This document shows positions 26,613 to 35,074 of a DNA stretch of 64,000 bases, piece by piece. The stretch spans positions 1,683,187 to 1,747,186 of the forward strand of contig NZ_CDME01000002.1 of the NCBI RefSeq assembly GCF_000826545.1. The letters are read 5' to 3'. How positions within the stretch are numbered: the first letter of the stretch is position 1; every line of letters starts with the position of its first letter. The position numbers and the translations under genes were made by a program. The notes under the pieces are model-generated. The model was not told where the DNA came from and searched no databases. It worked only from the letters and a program-made list of their open reading frames with translations. The DNA comes from Kibdelosporangium sp. MJ126-NF4. Lineage in GTDB: Bacteria > Actinomycetota > Actinomycetes > Mycobacteriales > Pseudonocardiaceae.

Positions 26613-27566
26613 TCAAGCAATCCCCCAGGGGCTCACCACATCACGATCCAGCCACAACTCGTCCACCGCGGCGCGGATGTCGTCGCCGCACTGCTCGGCA
26701 AGGCTGACCGCGTCAAGGTTTTCCATCACCTGCGCTGGTTTGCTGGCTCCGAACAACACCGTGGTCAGCGCCGGGTGCCGCAGGCAGAAGGCCACGGCCA
26801 CCTGTGCCGCGGTCGCGTCCATTGTGGCCGCGATCTCCGAAAGGCGCCTGGCCGCGTCCGGCACTTTGTCCTGGATACCGCCGGGGTCCTTGCCGATCAC
26901 CCGGCCCGGCGCGAGGTTCCCGGCGAGGATGCCGCCCTCCAGCACGTCGGACGCCTGTAGCGTGATCCCGGTGTCGGCGACGAGCTTGCGGAACGGTTCA
27001 CCGTCCGCAATAGACCTGCGGACCACGCTGTACTTGAACTGCACCATCTGCGGTGGCTGCACGCCCGCCACCGTGGCCGCGTCGTGCACGGCGCGGATGT
27101 CGGCGATGGACCAGTTGTTGACGCCCCAGCCGCCGAGTTTGCCCTTGTCGACGAGTGCCTGCAGGTCGGTCACGAGTTGGCGGAAGTCGACGGTCAGTCC
27201 GAAGAGGTCGCCGAGGACCGCGAACTCGGCGCGGTCGGTGCCGACCCGCAGCAGCAGGTAGTCCAGCTGTTCCTCGAACGGCACCGCCGGATAGTCGTTG
27301 ACCCACAGCTTCGCCGACAGGACGTAGTCGTCCCGGTCGACCCCGGCGGTCTGGATGATCCGGCCGAACAGGATGTCCGTGTAGGACTCGGCCGCGAAGC
27401 CGTAGTAGCCGACGTCGAACAGGTTGATGCCGTGGTCGACCGCCTGCCGGACCATCGTGACGGCGTCACGGAACGGCATCCGGTCGTAGGTGTGCCACGA
27501 ACCGAGTGACAGCACTGACACCTCGGGCCCGTCGATGCCGATCGTGCGGCGTGGAACCATCATCAC
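26613..27566 (-). CDS. Aldo/keto reductase-like protein with altered active site
   Basis: This 317-residue TIM-barrel AKR-like protein has D51 and a nearby Tyr (FDVGYYG), K86 (LSAKLW) and the NAD(P)-site end (GASKPAQVMENLDAV). The strand that normally ends in the catalytic histidine (LxxHxPD) reads EFAVLGDLFG, so that His appears lost. Loss of it would change the tetrad's chemistry or abolish reductase activity. The start is GTG/ATG/ATG at 27566-27560 after GGGAGGA, overlapping the upstream stop (GTGA). It is the last enzyme gene of the long operon. Confidence 0.82.
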   Translation of the reverse strand: MMMVPRRTIGIDGPEVSVLSLGSWHTYDRMPFRDAVTMVRQAVDHGINLFDVGYYGFAAESYTDILFGRIIQTAGVDRDDYVLSAKLWVNDYPAVPFEEQLDYLLLRVGTDRAEFAVLGDLFGLTVDFRQLVTDLQALVDKGKLGGWGVNNWSIADIRAVHDAATVAGVQPPQMVQFKYSVVRRSIADGEPFRKLVADTGITLQASDVLEGGILAGNLAPGRVIGKDPGGIQDKVPDAARRLSEIAATMDATAAQVAVAFCLRHPALTTVLFGASKPAQVMENLDAVSLAEQCGDDIRAAVDELWLDRDVVSPWGIA

Positions 27567-28501
27567 AGTCCTCCCGTGCCGAAAGCTTTACGTAGTGCGT
27601 GTGACGCGTGCCGGTGCGCGACCGCGGAGATGCTGAGCTGTTCGGTGAGCAACGCGAAGAAGCCGTGGATCTGCCCGGGGTAGCGCACCAGTTCACAGGG
27701 CACGCCCGCGTCGAGCAGCCGGTGTGCGTACTCCTCGCCCTCGTCGCGCAGCACCTCACACTCGGCGGTCATCACCAGCGCGGGCGGCAGGTCCGACAGG
27801 TCGTCGGCCAGCAGCGGCATCAGGTACGGGTTGTGCAGGTCATCCGGTTCGCGCGGATACTGCTCGAAGAACCACTCCATGCTCGCCCTCGTGAAGAAGT
27901 ACCCTTCCGCGTAGTCCACATAGGATTTTCTGTCCGCCGGTGGCGCGGTCACGGGCGACACGAGGAACTGCAGCACCGGCCGTGGCCCGCCGCGGTCACG
28001 CGCCATCAGCGACGCCACGGCGGCGAGGTTCCCGCCCGCGCTCTCCCCGGCGATCGCGATGCGTTCCGGGTCGGCGGCGATCTCCTCGCCGTGCTCGGCG
28101 ATCCAGCACAAGGCGGCGTAGGCGTCCTCCGCAGCGGCTGGGAACCGGTGCTCGGGCGCCAGCCGGTACGCCACCGACATCACCACCGCGTTCGCCTGGC
28201 GGCACAGTACCCGGCAGGTGGCCTCGTTCTCGTCGAGCGTGCCGATCACCCAGCCGCCGCCGTGGAACCACACCAGCGCGGGAAACGGGCCGTCGCCGTC
28301 CGGTTGGTACACCCGCACGGTCAGCTCGCCGACCGGGCCGGGAATGGTTCGCTCGTACACCTTCCCGACCGGTTCCAGGTTCGCCGGGGCCTGCCAGGTC
28401 TCGGCGAACGCGGCACGCAACTGCGCCGGAGACAGCTGGACGGGCGCAGTGCTCGCCGGGGTCTGCTCGACCACCGCACGGGCTTCAGGATCCAGTGGCA
28501 T
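27563..28501 (-). CDS. Alpha/beta hydrolase of the hormone-sensitive-lipase family
   Basis: This 312-residue esterase has the oxyanion motif HGGGW near residue 85 and the nucleophile elbow GESAGGN near 158. A catalytic Asp (MTAECEVLRDEGE region) and His in GQIHGFF complete the triad. These enzymes hydrolyse short esters, lactones or amides in the cytosol. The ATG at 28501 has GAAGGGA upstream and lies inside the end of the DMFase-like gene (17-bp overlap). It probably acts on an ester or amide intermediate of the same route. Confidence 0.9.
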   Translation of the reverse strand: MPLDPEARAVVEQTPASTAPVQLSPAQLRAAFAETWQAPANLEPVGKVYERTIPGPVGELTVRVYQPDGDGPFPALVWFHGGGWVIGTLDENEATCRVLCRQANAVVMSVAYRLAPEHRFPAAAEDAYAALCWIAEHGEEIAADPERIAIAGESAGGNLAAVASLMARDRGGPRPVLQFLVSPVTAPPADRKSYVDYAEGYFFTRASMEWFFEQYPREPDDLHNPYLMPLLADDLSDLPPALVMTAECEVLRDEGEEYAHRLLDAGVPCELVRYPGQIHGFFALLTEQLSISAVAHRHASHALRKAFGTGGL

Positions 28502-30617
28502 CGGTGACCGTCCCTTCGCAGAAGGAATGCAGGATGGTGGCGGTGAGCCGGGAGACGTCGTTGTCGTCGCCCTTGTGTGAGAGCGCCCCGCACCACCCGA
28601 TCGACCCGGTGGCGAACACCCGTCCGCCACCGGCGGTGCGCAGCAGGGTCAGGTCCGCCCTGCGGCGGTCCACCGGGTCGCTGAGCGGGTGTGGAACAGC
28701 GGGGCCAGTGTCGGCGGACATGTAGGATTCCCCCAGCATCGCCCGCCCGAGCAACGTGATCCCGGGCGGTGAGCCGAGCAGCGGGTCGATCCCGTCGGTC
28801 TCGAACGACGCGGCGGCGCCGAGGACCGTGCCGAACCCGCCGAGCGGACTGTCCAGCCCGGCGAGAACCGGGTCGTCGACAAGCAGTTCGTACGTCCCGC
28901 CCGGTGACATCCCCGCCGCGCTGGTGCCGATCCCGAACAGCCGGTGCGGCGAGCGGCCGCGTTCGGCCCACAGCCCGCCGGGTTCGCCCGTGCTGGCCAG
29001 GTGCAGCTCGCCGGGCTCGCATTCCCAGGTCCGCACCCCGGCGTACCCACGCCGCAGTTCGGCAACGTGCGGGCGGTTCGGCGCGATCGCGGTTACCCAG
29101 TAGGCGCCGTTCCCGCCCAGGTACGCGAGGTTCCCGCCACCGGCCAAGTGCTCGTGCGCCGCGTCGAGCATCGCGCTGGTCCAGTACTCCGGGTGGCTGC
29201 CGGTGACAACGGCCCGGTAGCCCGCCAGCGCCGCCGAACCGTCCGCGTGCAGGTCGTGGTCGGTGAGAACGTCGAACTCGAATCCCTGGCGCTGCAGCCA
29301 GCCGACGAGCTGAATGTCCTCACTGTACTGGTGGGGTGAGCCGTTGTAGCGGAAAACGTGGTCCTCGCGCATCCCGAACAACGGGCGTCGCAGCGACGCC
29401 AGACAGACACCGCTGCCGTCGGCGTGCCGGTCGTAGAGGCTGTGCAACCCGTTGTCCCTGGCGAACCGGGCGGCCACCTCGGCCGGGTCCTCTGCCGCCA
29501 TCGGCATCCGCAGGTGGTCCAGCGCATAGGCGAGATAGCTCAACGTCGGGATCAGCAGGGCCATCGGGGCGTGGACGGCGCGCGGCCGGACGAAGAACGG
29601 CAGCCGCTCGACCGCGTCCGGTGTGGACAGTTCGACGGCGTAGCACCCGGACGGCAGGTCAAGCGGCAGGTCCAGGGTGAGGACCGGGTCCCATGACGCG
29701 TCCTCGATGTCGTCGGAGTGGAAGTGCACGGCGCCGTAGCCGCGTTCCGCGTATCGCCAGTCCAGTACGTCACCGGCCCAGTCATGGCCGGTGACACCGC
29801 GCATCGGCAGGTTGTGCAGTCGTCCGTCGTGGCCGTCGACGACGTCGATCACCCGGTCACCCGGAATGTCGTGCGACAGGTCCCACCTGGCGCGCGCACC
29901 GGCCTGCTCGACGCCGTCGACCAGCCGGTCGAAGACGGCAGGGCTGTCGATCTTGCCGTCCAGGTTGCCGGTGATCTCGCCCCGCGTGGTGCGGAACGCC
30001 GCCAGCAGCAACGACGGCGAGCCGGTGACGAGCGCGCCGAGCGGCAGGGCAGCGGCGGTCATCGGGTACTCGTCGACCAGGGGGTCCCGTGCGTGGACGG
30101 TCAGCCGGGCACCTTCCGCGGGGTCGTATCCGCCGACAAGCTGGTACCAGCGCCGCAGGTGCAGTCTCGTCACGGAACGAACCGACACGAGCCCATCCAC
30201 TGTGGACACATCGAAGGCCGCGCGACCATCGGACAGCAGGGACAACGCGGCGAACGGACCGCCGTCGGGCACTCCCTGGGTGATGATTCCCGCACTGTCC
30301 GCAGGAAGCGAGGTCGGCCAGATCCACGCGGTGAACGTGACCGCGTTGTTCAGTGCGGGTGGGTTCGACACCAGGCCGTAGGAACCAAGATCCAAAGTCT
30401 GGTGCGGTACGTGCACGGTCGCGGGCAGGGGGATGTCAACGGGGATGTGGGCCGGTTGCGAGCCGTCGTGGCCGACCCGCAGCACCCGCACGGCGCATTC
30501 CGGTTCGGTCGCGCTGGCGTGCACCAGGATCCGTTCGCCCGGCCGGGCCGACAGCCGGTCGGTGTACCCGGCGATCGGCGCGCTCTGGTGGTTGACACGG
30601 TGGTGGGTCATCTTCAT
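28485..30617 (-). CDS. N,N-dimethylformamidase large-subunit-like protein with LamG-like domain
   Basis: This 710-residue protein has an N-terminal beta domain to about residue 75 (IAGYTDRLSARPGERILVHAS). A LamG/concanavalin-like region spans about 80-260 (NNAVTFTAWIWPTS, GNLDGKIDSPAVFDR). A large C-terminal region matches the DMFase beta/large subunit: ERGYGAVHFHSDDI, DVLTDHDLHADG, VVTGSHPEYWTSAMLDA, YLGGNGAYWV, and GGRVFATGSIGWCGALSHKG. The characterised enzyme is a two-subunit iron amidohydrolase; no small-subunit gene is nearby. Several actinobacterial homologues of unknown substrate exist. It overlaps both neighbours and so belongs to the operon. Confidence 0.8.
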   Translation of the reverse strand: MKMTHHRVNHQSAPIAGYTDRLSARPGERILVHASATEPECAVRVLRVGHDGSQPAHIPVDIPLPATVHVPHQTLDLGSYGLVSNPPALNNAVTFTAWIWPTSLPADSAGIITQGVPDGGPFAALSLLSDGRAAFDVSTVDGLVSVRSVTRLHLRRWYQLVGGYDPAEGARLTVHARDPLVDEYPMTAAALPLGALVTGSPSLLLAAFRTTRGEITGNLDGKIDSPAVFDRLVDGVEQAGARARWDLSHDIPGDRVIDVVDGHDGRLHNLPMRGVTGHDWAGDVLDWRYAERGYGAVHFHSDDIEDASWDPVLTLDLPLDLPSGCYAVELSTPDAVERLPFFVRPRAVHAPMALLIPTLSYLAYALDHLRMPMAAEDPAEVAARFARDNGLHSLYDRHADGSGVCLASLRRPLFGMREDHVFRYNGSPHQYSEDIQLVGWLQRQGFEFDVLTDHDLHADGSAALAGYRAVVTGSHPEYWTSAMLDAAHEHLAGGGNLAYLGGNGAYWVTAIAPNRPHVAELRRGYAGVRTWECEPGELHLASTGEPGGLWAERGRSPHRLFGIGTSAAGMSPGGTYELLVDDPVLAGLDSPLGGFGTVLGAAASFETDGIDPLLGSPPGITLLGRAMLGESYMSADTGPAVPHPLSDPVDRRRADLTLLRTAGGGRVFATGSIGWCGALSHKGDDNDVSRLTATILHSFCEGTVTDATGS

Positions 30618-31345
30618 CCGATCAGGAGTTGGCCGCCGTCGACGGGCAGGACCGTGCCGGTGATGTGCCGGGCGTCCGCCGATGCCAGCAGGAGCACGAT
30701 CGGCACCAGGTCGGCGGGCGTGGCGATGTGCCGCAACGGGATCCGTGACAGCCAGGCCGCGCGTACGTCCGGGTCGGCCAGTGCCAGGCCGGTCAGCGGG
30801 GTGTCGACCGGACCGGGCGCGATCGCGTTCACCCGGATCCCGAACGGGGCGAGCTCCAGCGCGAACGACCGCGTCAGCGCGTTGATCGCGGCCTTGCTGG
30901 CCTCGTAGTGGCCGAGACCGGCGGTGGGCTGGAACGCCCCGGCCGAGCTGATGTTGACGATCGCGCCGCCCTGTCCAGCCTCGATCATCACCGCCGCCAC
31001 GGCCTGGGTCACCAGGAACGTCCCGCTGACGTTCACCCGCAACACCGTGCCGAGCACGTCGTGCGGCAGTACCGCGAGCGGTCCGGCGCCGCCGACCACG
31101 CCCGCGCTGTTGACGAGCACACTGATCGGCCCGAGCGCGTCGGCGGCTTGTTTCACCGCTGTGGCCACGGAATCCGGGTCGCCCACGTCCATCGTGACCG
31201 CGAGACCGCCGATCCGGTCGGCGACGAGGAACGCGCCGTCCTCGTTGATGTCGGCAACCGCCACCTGTACGCCGGTCGCGGCCAGGGCCGTCACGATCGC
31301 CTCGCCGATTCCGCTGGCAGCGCCTGTGACCAGTGCCGCGTTCAT
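30614..31345 (-). CDS. Short-chain dehydrogenase/reductase
   Basis: This 243-residue SDR has TGAASGIG for cofactor binding, VADINED (acidic, so NAD likely), NSAG, NISSAGAF with Ser, YEASK with Tyr/Lys, and GIRVNAIAPGPVDTPL. It ends LPVDGGQLLIG, as in FabG-like enzymes. The start ATG has GGAGG five bases upstream and overlaps the methyltransferase stop (ATGA). It likely acts on a hydroxyl/ketone intermediate of the same catabolic route. Confidence 0.9.
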   Translation of the reverse strand: MNAALVTGAASGIGEAIVTALAATGVQVAVADINEDGAFLVADRIGGLAVTMDVGDPDSVATAVKQAADALGPISVLVNSAGVVGGAGPLAVLPHDVLGTVLRVNVSGTFLVTQAVAAVMIEAGQGGAIVNISSAGAFQPTAGLGHYEASKAAINALTRSFALELAPFGIRVNAIAPGPVDTPLTGLALADPDVRAAWLSRIPLRHIATPADLVPIVLLLASADARHITGTVLPVDGGQLLIG

Positions 31346-32307
31346 ATCGCCTCCGCGATCATCACGCGCGGGCTGCCTGGCAAAGCGCGCGTCTCCAGCC
31401 AGCGCCACCCGGTGTCCTCCAGCCAGCCACGCACCTCGTTCTCCGGGTACACCACGGTCCCATCGATCACGAGGTACTCCCCCGCCAGCAACGGGTCGAG
31501 CACGCGCGCGTCGCCGGAGTCGAGCAGGAAGTCCAGCACCAGCAGCCGCGCGCCGTCTTGGGCCGCCTGCCGGGCGACTCGCAGGATCGCCTGGTTCTGC
31601 TCGGCGTCGAACCGGTGGATCACGTGCTCCAGCAGGATCGCGTCGTACGAGCCCGGCAGCGGGCCGGACAGCGGGTCGACGTCGTGCAGGCTGATCCGAT
31701 CCGCCAGGTCGGCGCTGATGGCGTCCCGCGCGTAGTCGAGCAGCTGCCCGGAGGTCACGAAGTCGCCGCGCAGCCGCGGATTGCGGGCCGCGGCCTCGAT
31801 CAGGAACGCCGGGGACAGCCCACCGAAGTCGGCGACGTGCTCGTGCGCGGTGAAGTCGTAGTGCTCGGCGAGCATGCGCGCGTGCAGTGAGTTGTAGGTC
31901 TGCACACCGTCCAGGAAAACCTCCATCCGCGCCTCGCTGAAGTCGAACGGCGTGGGTTTGGCGTCCCGGATCGAGATGTCGTAGGACTGCCAGTGCGGAT
32001 AGCTCAACGTGTCCCAGAACGCCAGGAACGGCCGGAGGTCCAGTCCCGTCCCGGTCAGGTACTCGGCCGCCGCCTCGGAGTTGCGGTACCGGCCGTCGGC
32101 GAAGGTCAGCAGGCTCAGGCCGACCATCGCGTCGGCGAGGATGTGTGCCGACCGTCGCGGCAGTTCGGTTCGCTCGGCGAGGTCCGCCAACGACAGTGGG
32201 CCGTCGGCGAGTGCCGCGAACACACCGCACTCGCTGGCCGCGAACAACTGCTTGGCCGCCATGAACCCGGTCGCCACGCGCACGATCGGGCTGGGATCTG
32301 CTGTCAC
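31342..32307 (-). CDS. O-methyltransferase-fold protein with degenerate SAM motif
   Basis: This 321-residue protein has the small-molecule O-methyltransferase layout. There is an N-terminal dimerisation winged helix (AAKQLFAASECGVFAALADGPLSLADLAERT), then a Rossmann-like part. Motif I, usually DxGGGxG, reads VADFGGLSPAF. The later acidic motif is HDVDPLSGPLP, and YDAILLEHVIHRFD is the usual helix with a His that can be catalytic. SAM binding is uncertain. Related proteins have been recruited for other reactions such as decarboxylation. The GTG start overlaps the upstream ADH stop and has GGAG five bases before it. Confidence 0.78.
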   Translation of the reverse strand: MTADPSPIVRVATGFMAAKQLFAASECGVFAALADGPLSLADLAERTELPRRSAHILADAMVGLSLLTFADGRYRNSEAAAEYLTGTGLDLRPFLAFWDTLSYPHWQSYDISIRDAKPTPFDFSEARMEVFLDGVQTYNSLHARMLAEHYDFTAHEHVADFGGLSPAFLIEAAARNPRLRGDFVTSGQLLDYARDAISADLADRISLHDVDPLSGPLPGSYDAILLEHVIHRFDAEQNQAILRVARQAAQDGARLLVLDFLLDSGDARVLDPLLAGEYLVIDGTVVYPENEVRGWLEDTGWRWLETRALPGSPRVMIAEAI

Positions 32308-33428
32308 GTCTGCTCCTCGGTTTCCAGGTGCGGTGCGATGACGGCCTTGATCGCGACCATGGACGCCATGTCCTCGACGGCCGCGGCCGCGTCGGCCAGG
32401 CCCGCCGGTCGGCCGAACATCAGGTTCCAGTCGAACCGGTCCGCGTGGGCGCGCAGGAACCGCAGCGCGTCCGCGAGGTCGGCGATGTCGCCGTTGAGGG
32501 ATCCGATGACCCGCAGCTCACGGGACATCACCACGTGCCACGGGGTGGTGGCCGGGTCCGGTCCGGCCAGCCCGACCACGACGTGCCTGCCGTGCTGGGC
32601 GCACATCAGGATTCCCTCGCGGTTCGCGGTGGGCGATCCGGCGAAGTCGAACACCACGTCCGCGCCGCGCCCGGAGGACAGCTCCTGCACGCGGTCGACG
32701 CGCTCGTCCGGGTCGGGCACGTCCGCCACCGAGATGACCTCGTCCGCACCCCACGCACGGGCGACGGCCAACCGGGAGTCCGGTGCGCCGATCGTGAGCA
32801 CGAACGCGGCGCCGGAGGCCTTCGCCAGCGCGGTGCCGAACAGGCCCAGCGGGCCCGCGCCCTGCACGACCACGGTCTGTCCTGGTTGGACACCTCCGGC
32901 CCGCGCGAACGCCCGGACGACCGTCTTGCCCGCGCATCCGGCGGCGGCCGCCCAGTCGTCGGGAATGTCGTCGGGAACGACAAGTCTCGCGGAGCCCGGT
33001 GGAACGTGGCAGTACTCGGTGAGTCCGCCGGTCACGTACGGCGGCCGGTCGGCACGCTGCCGGAACCCGTAGCCCCGGTCGGCGCACTGGACTGGTTCCC
33101 GCAGGACGGTGCAGCCGTGGCAGTGTCCGCAGGTCGACTCCGACCAGACCAGCCGGGTTCCCACGTCGACAGGGTGGCCGAGCGCGTCCACAGTGGCCGC
33201 GGGGCCGCGTGCGACCACCGTGCCGACCATCTCGTGGCCCAGCACGATCGGCAGGTCGACACCGGGCATGAAGCCCTGCCACAGATGAGCGTCCGTGCCG
33301 CACAACGTGGTGCGGTCGATCCGCACGAGCAGCCCACCGGCCGCCGGAGCCAGCAGCGGCAACTCTTCGAGCACGAGCGGCGCGCCGATCTCCCGCAGCA
33401 CGGCCGCTCGCGTCACTGAAGGGGTCAC
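32304..33428 (-). CDS. Zinc-dependent medium-chain alcohol dehydrogenase
   Basis: This 374-residue MDR enzyme has the catalytic zinc site Cys in LCGTD and GHE. The structural zinc site is C-x2-C-x2-C-x7-C in CGHCHGCTVLREPVQC. The nucleotide fold is QGAGPLGLFG. It oxidises an alcohol to an aldehyde or ketone with NAD(P). I used the GTG at 33428 (VTPSVTRAAVLREIG), which overlaps the upstream stop as GTGA. A longer reading would run back into the DLH gene. Confidence 0.92.
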   Translation of the reverse strand: MTPSVTRAAVLREIGAPLVLEELPLLAPAAGGLLVRIDRTTLCGTDAHLWQGFMPGVDLPIVLGHEMVGTVVARGPAATVDALGHPVDVGTRLVWSESTCGHCHGCTVLREPVQCADRGYGFRQRADRPPYVTGGLTEYCHVPPGSARLVVPDDIPDDWAAAAGCAGKTVVRAFARAGGVQPGQTVVVQGAGPLGLFGTALAKASGAAFVLTIGAPDSRLAVARAWGADEVISVADVPDPDERVDRVQELSSGRGADVVFDFAGSPTANREGILMCAQHGRHVVVGLAGPDPATTPWHVVMSRELRVIGSLNGDIADLADALRFLRAHADRFDWNLMFGRPAGLADAAAAVEDMASMVAIKAVIAPHLETEEQT

Positions 33429-34174
33429 GCGGCCCACTCCTCGGTGTGGTGGCGCACGAATGCCAGGACCCGCCGCCAGGCGTCGGCGCACGCGTCGGCG
33501 TGCTCGGCCAGGCCACCGTCGAAGAAGGAGTGCGGTGCGCCGTCGTAGAGCTTGAACGTGTGCTTCACGCCGTGCTCGCTCAGTTCGCGGTCGAACTTGT
33601 GTGCCTCGTCCGCAGGGGTGAGCATGTCGTCGCCCGCGGCGAGCACCAGCAGCGGTGCCGTCATCCTCGGGATCAGGTCACGGCATTCGCTCGGCCGCCC
33701 GTAGAACCCGATCGCACCGGCCACCCACCTGTCCACAGCGGACTGGCTCCACGAGATCGCGCCACCGACGCAGAACCCGACGGTGAAGATCGCACGGGTG
33801 CCGCCCGCGGACAGGTAGTCGACCGCCGCGCGCACGTCCGCCGCGGTGTGCTCTGGCTTCAACAGTTGGACGTGGGCGAACCCGTCGAAACCTGCGCCGC
33901 GTTCGTCGTCCTCGGTCGAGCGGCCGTAGTAGTCGATCGCCAGCGCGGCGATCCCGGCCTCGGCGAACCGATCGGCCAGTGCACGGTAGAACCCGTGCAG
34001 GCCGCGGACATCCGGCAGGATCACCACACCGGACGCGGCCGCGCGGTCGGCCGGAAACGTCTGGTAGGCGAGGAACACGTTGCCGTCCGACGCGACGAGC
34101 CGGATCTCGCCGCCGTTCGCCGGACCGGACGGTCCCGGCGGCTCGGGCGGTGCGGCCTCATCCCCGTAACACAT
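33425..34174 (-). CDS. Dienelactone hydrolase family protein
   Basis: This 249-residue alpha/beta hydrolase has the DLH nucleophile cysteine in VGFCVGGAISWS, a catalytic Asp in LAAGDDMLTP, and His in APHSFFD. Dienelactone hydrolases open lactones in chloroaromatic and related ring-cleavage routes. Other members hydrolyse unrelated esters. ATG at 34174 (MCYGDEAAPPEPPG) has GGGAAGGGA nine bases upstream. The CYG start and the Pro-rich leader are common in actinobacterial members. It is coupled to the ADH gene by GTGA. Confidence 0.88.
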   Translation of the reverse strand: MCYGDEAAPPEPPGPSGPANGGEIRLVASDGNVFLAYQTFPADRAAASGVVILPDVRGLHGFYRALADRFAEAGIAALAIDYYGRSTEDDERGAGFDGFAHVQLLKPEHTAADVRAAVDYLSAGGTRAIFTVGFCVGGAISWSQSAVDRWVAGAIGFYGRPSECRDLIPRMTAPLLVLAAGDDMLTPADEAHKFDRELSEHGVKHTFKLYDGAPHSFFDGGLAEHADACADAWRRVLAFVRHHTEEWAA

Positions 34175-34197
34175 CTTGCTTGTCCCTTCCCTCTCGT

Positions 34198-35064
34198 TCA
34201 GGCCCGTTCGCCCCATCGGTCACGGCGTTTGCTCCACACGAGCACGGCGAGGATCACCACGAACGGCAGGACACCGCGGTACTGCTGGATCGCGGTGAAC
34301 GTGCTGGCCATGCCCTGCAGCACGCCCAGCGCCATGCCACCGGCGAACGTCAACGGGAAACTGGTGAAGCCACCGACCAACGCGGCCGCGAGCGCGGGCG
34401 TGATCAGCAGCGCCTGCGAGCCGAAGTCCGACGCGAGCTGCGGCGCGATGATCATGATGGCCAGCGCGGTCGCCGCGCCCGCGATCGCCCAGACCAGCAC
34501 GGCCAGCCTCGGCACACGGACACCGACGAGCTCAGCCGTGGTCGGCCGTTCGGCGAGCGCCCGCAGCAACAGGCCTGTCCTGGTGCGCCGCAACAGGATC
34601 ATCGGAACGGCCGCGAACAGCACGGCCAGCACCACCGTGATCACGGCCAGCCACGTCACCACCACCCTGCCGAGCGTGAACGCCGGATCGGCGAGAACGG
34701 TGGGAAAGCGGTGCGGGTGCTGCGCTCCGAACAGCCGCAGTCCCAACGCGACCAGCGACAGGTAGACCGCGACGGTGACGGCCGCCTTGATGCCCTCACT
34801 GGCTTCGGAGAACCACCGCACCATCACGGCTCCGACGAGCGCGTGTCCGGCGGCGCCGACGGCCAGCCCGAGCAGCACGGCGAGCACCAGCGGCAGCCCC
34901 TGCTCGTAGAGGATCACCATGACGAACGCACCGAACGCGCCCACCGCGGCCTGCGCGAAGTTGACCACCGCGACCAGCCGGTAGGTGAGCAGTGTGGACA
35001 GTCCCATCAACGCGTACGCGCCGCCGGTGGCGAGTCCGGCGATCGCCGCGGACAGTGTCAGCAC
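34198..35064 (-). CDS. Branched-chain amino-acid-type ABC permease (LivH)
   Basis: This 288-residue membrane protein has about eight hydrophobic segments. It has the LivH start (AAIAGLATGGAYALMGLSTLLTYRLVAVVNFAQAAVGAFGAF) and the conserved loop RALAERPTTAELVGV. AGGAGAGA precedes the GTG start. HAAT importers carry branched-chain amino acids but in catabolic clusters often carry aromatic acids, urea or short amides. With genes 35075-38654 it forms a full importer. Confidence 0.9.
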   Translation of the reverse strand: MLTLSAAIAGLATGGAYALMGLSTLLTYRLVAVVNFAQAAVGAFGAFVMVILYEQGLPLVLAVLLGLAVGAAGHALVGAVMVRWFSEASEGIKAAVTVAVYLSLVALGLRLFGAQHPHRFPTVLADPAFTLGRVVVTWLAVITVVLAVLFAAVPMILLRRTRTGLLLRALAERPTTAELVGVRVPRLAVLVWAIAGAATALAIMIIAPQLASDFGSQALLITPALAAALVGGFTSFPLTFAGGMALGVLQGMASTFTAIQQYRGVLPFVVILAVLVWSKRRDRWGERA

Positions 35065-35074
35065 TGTATCTCTC

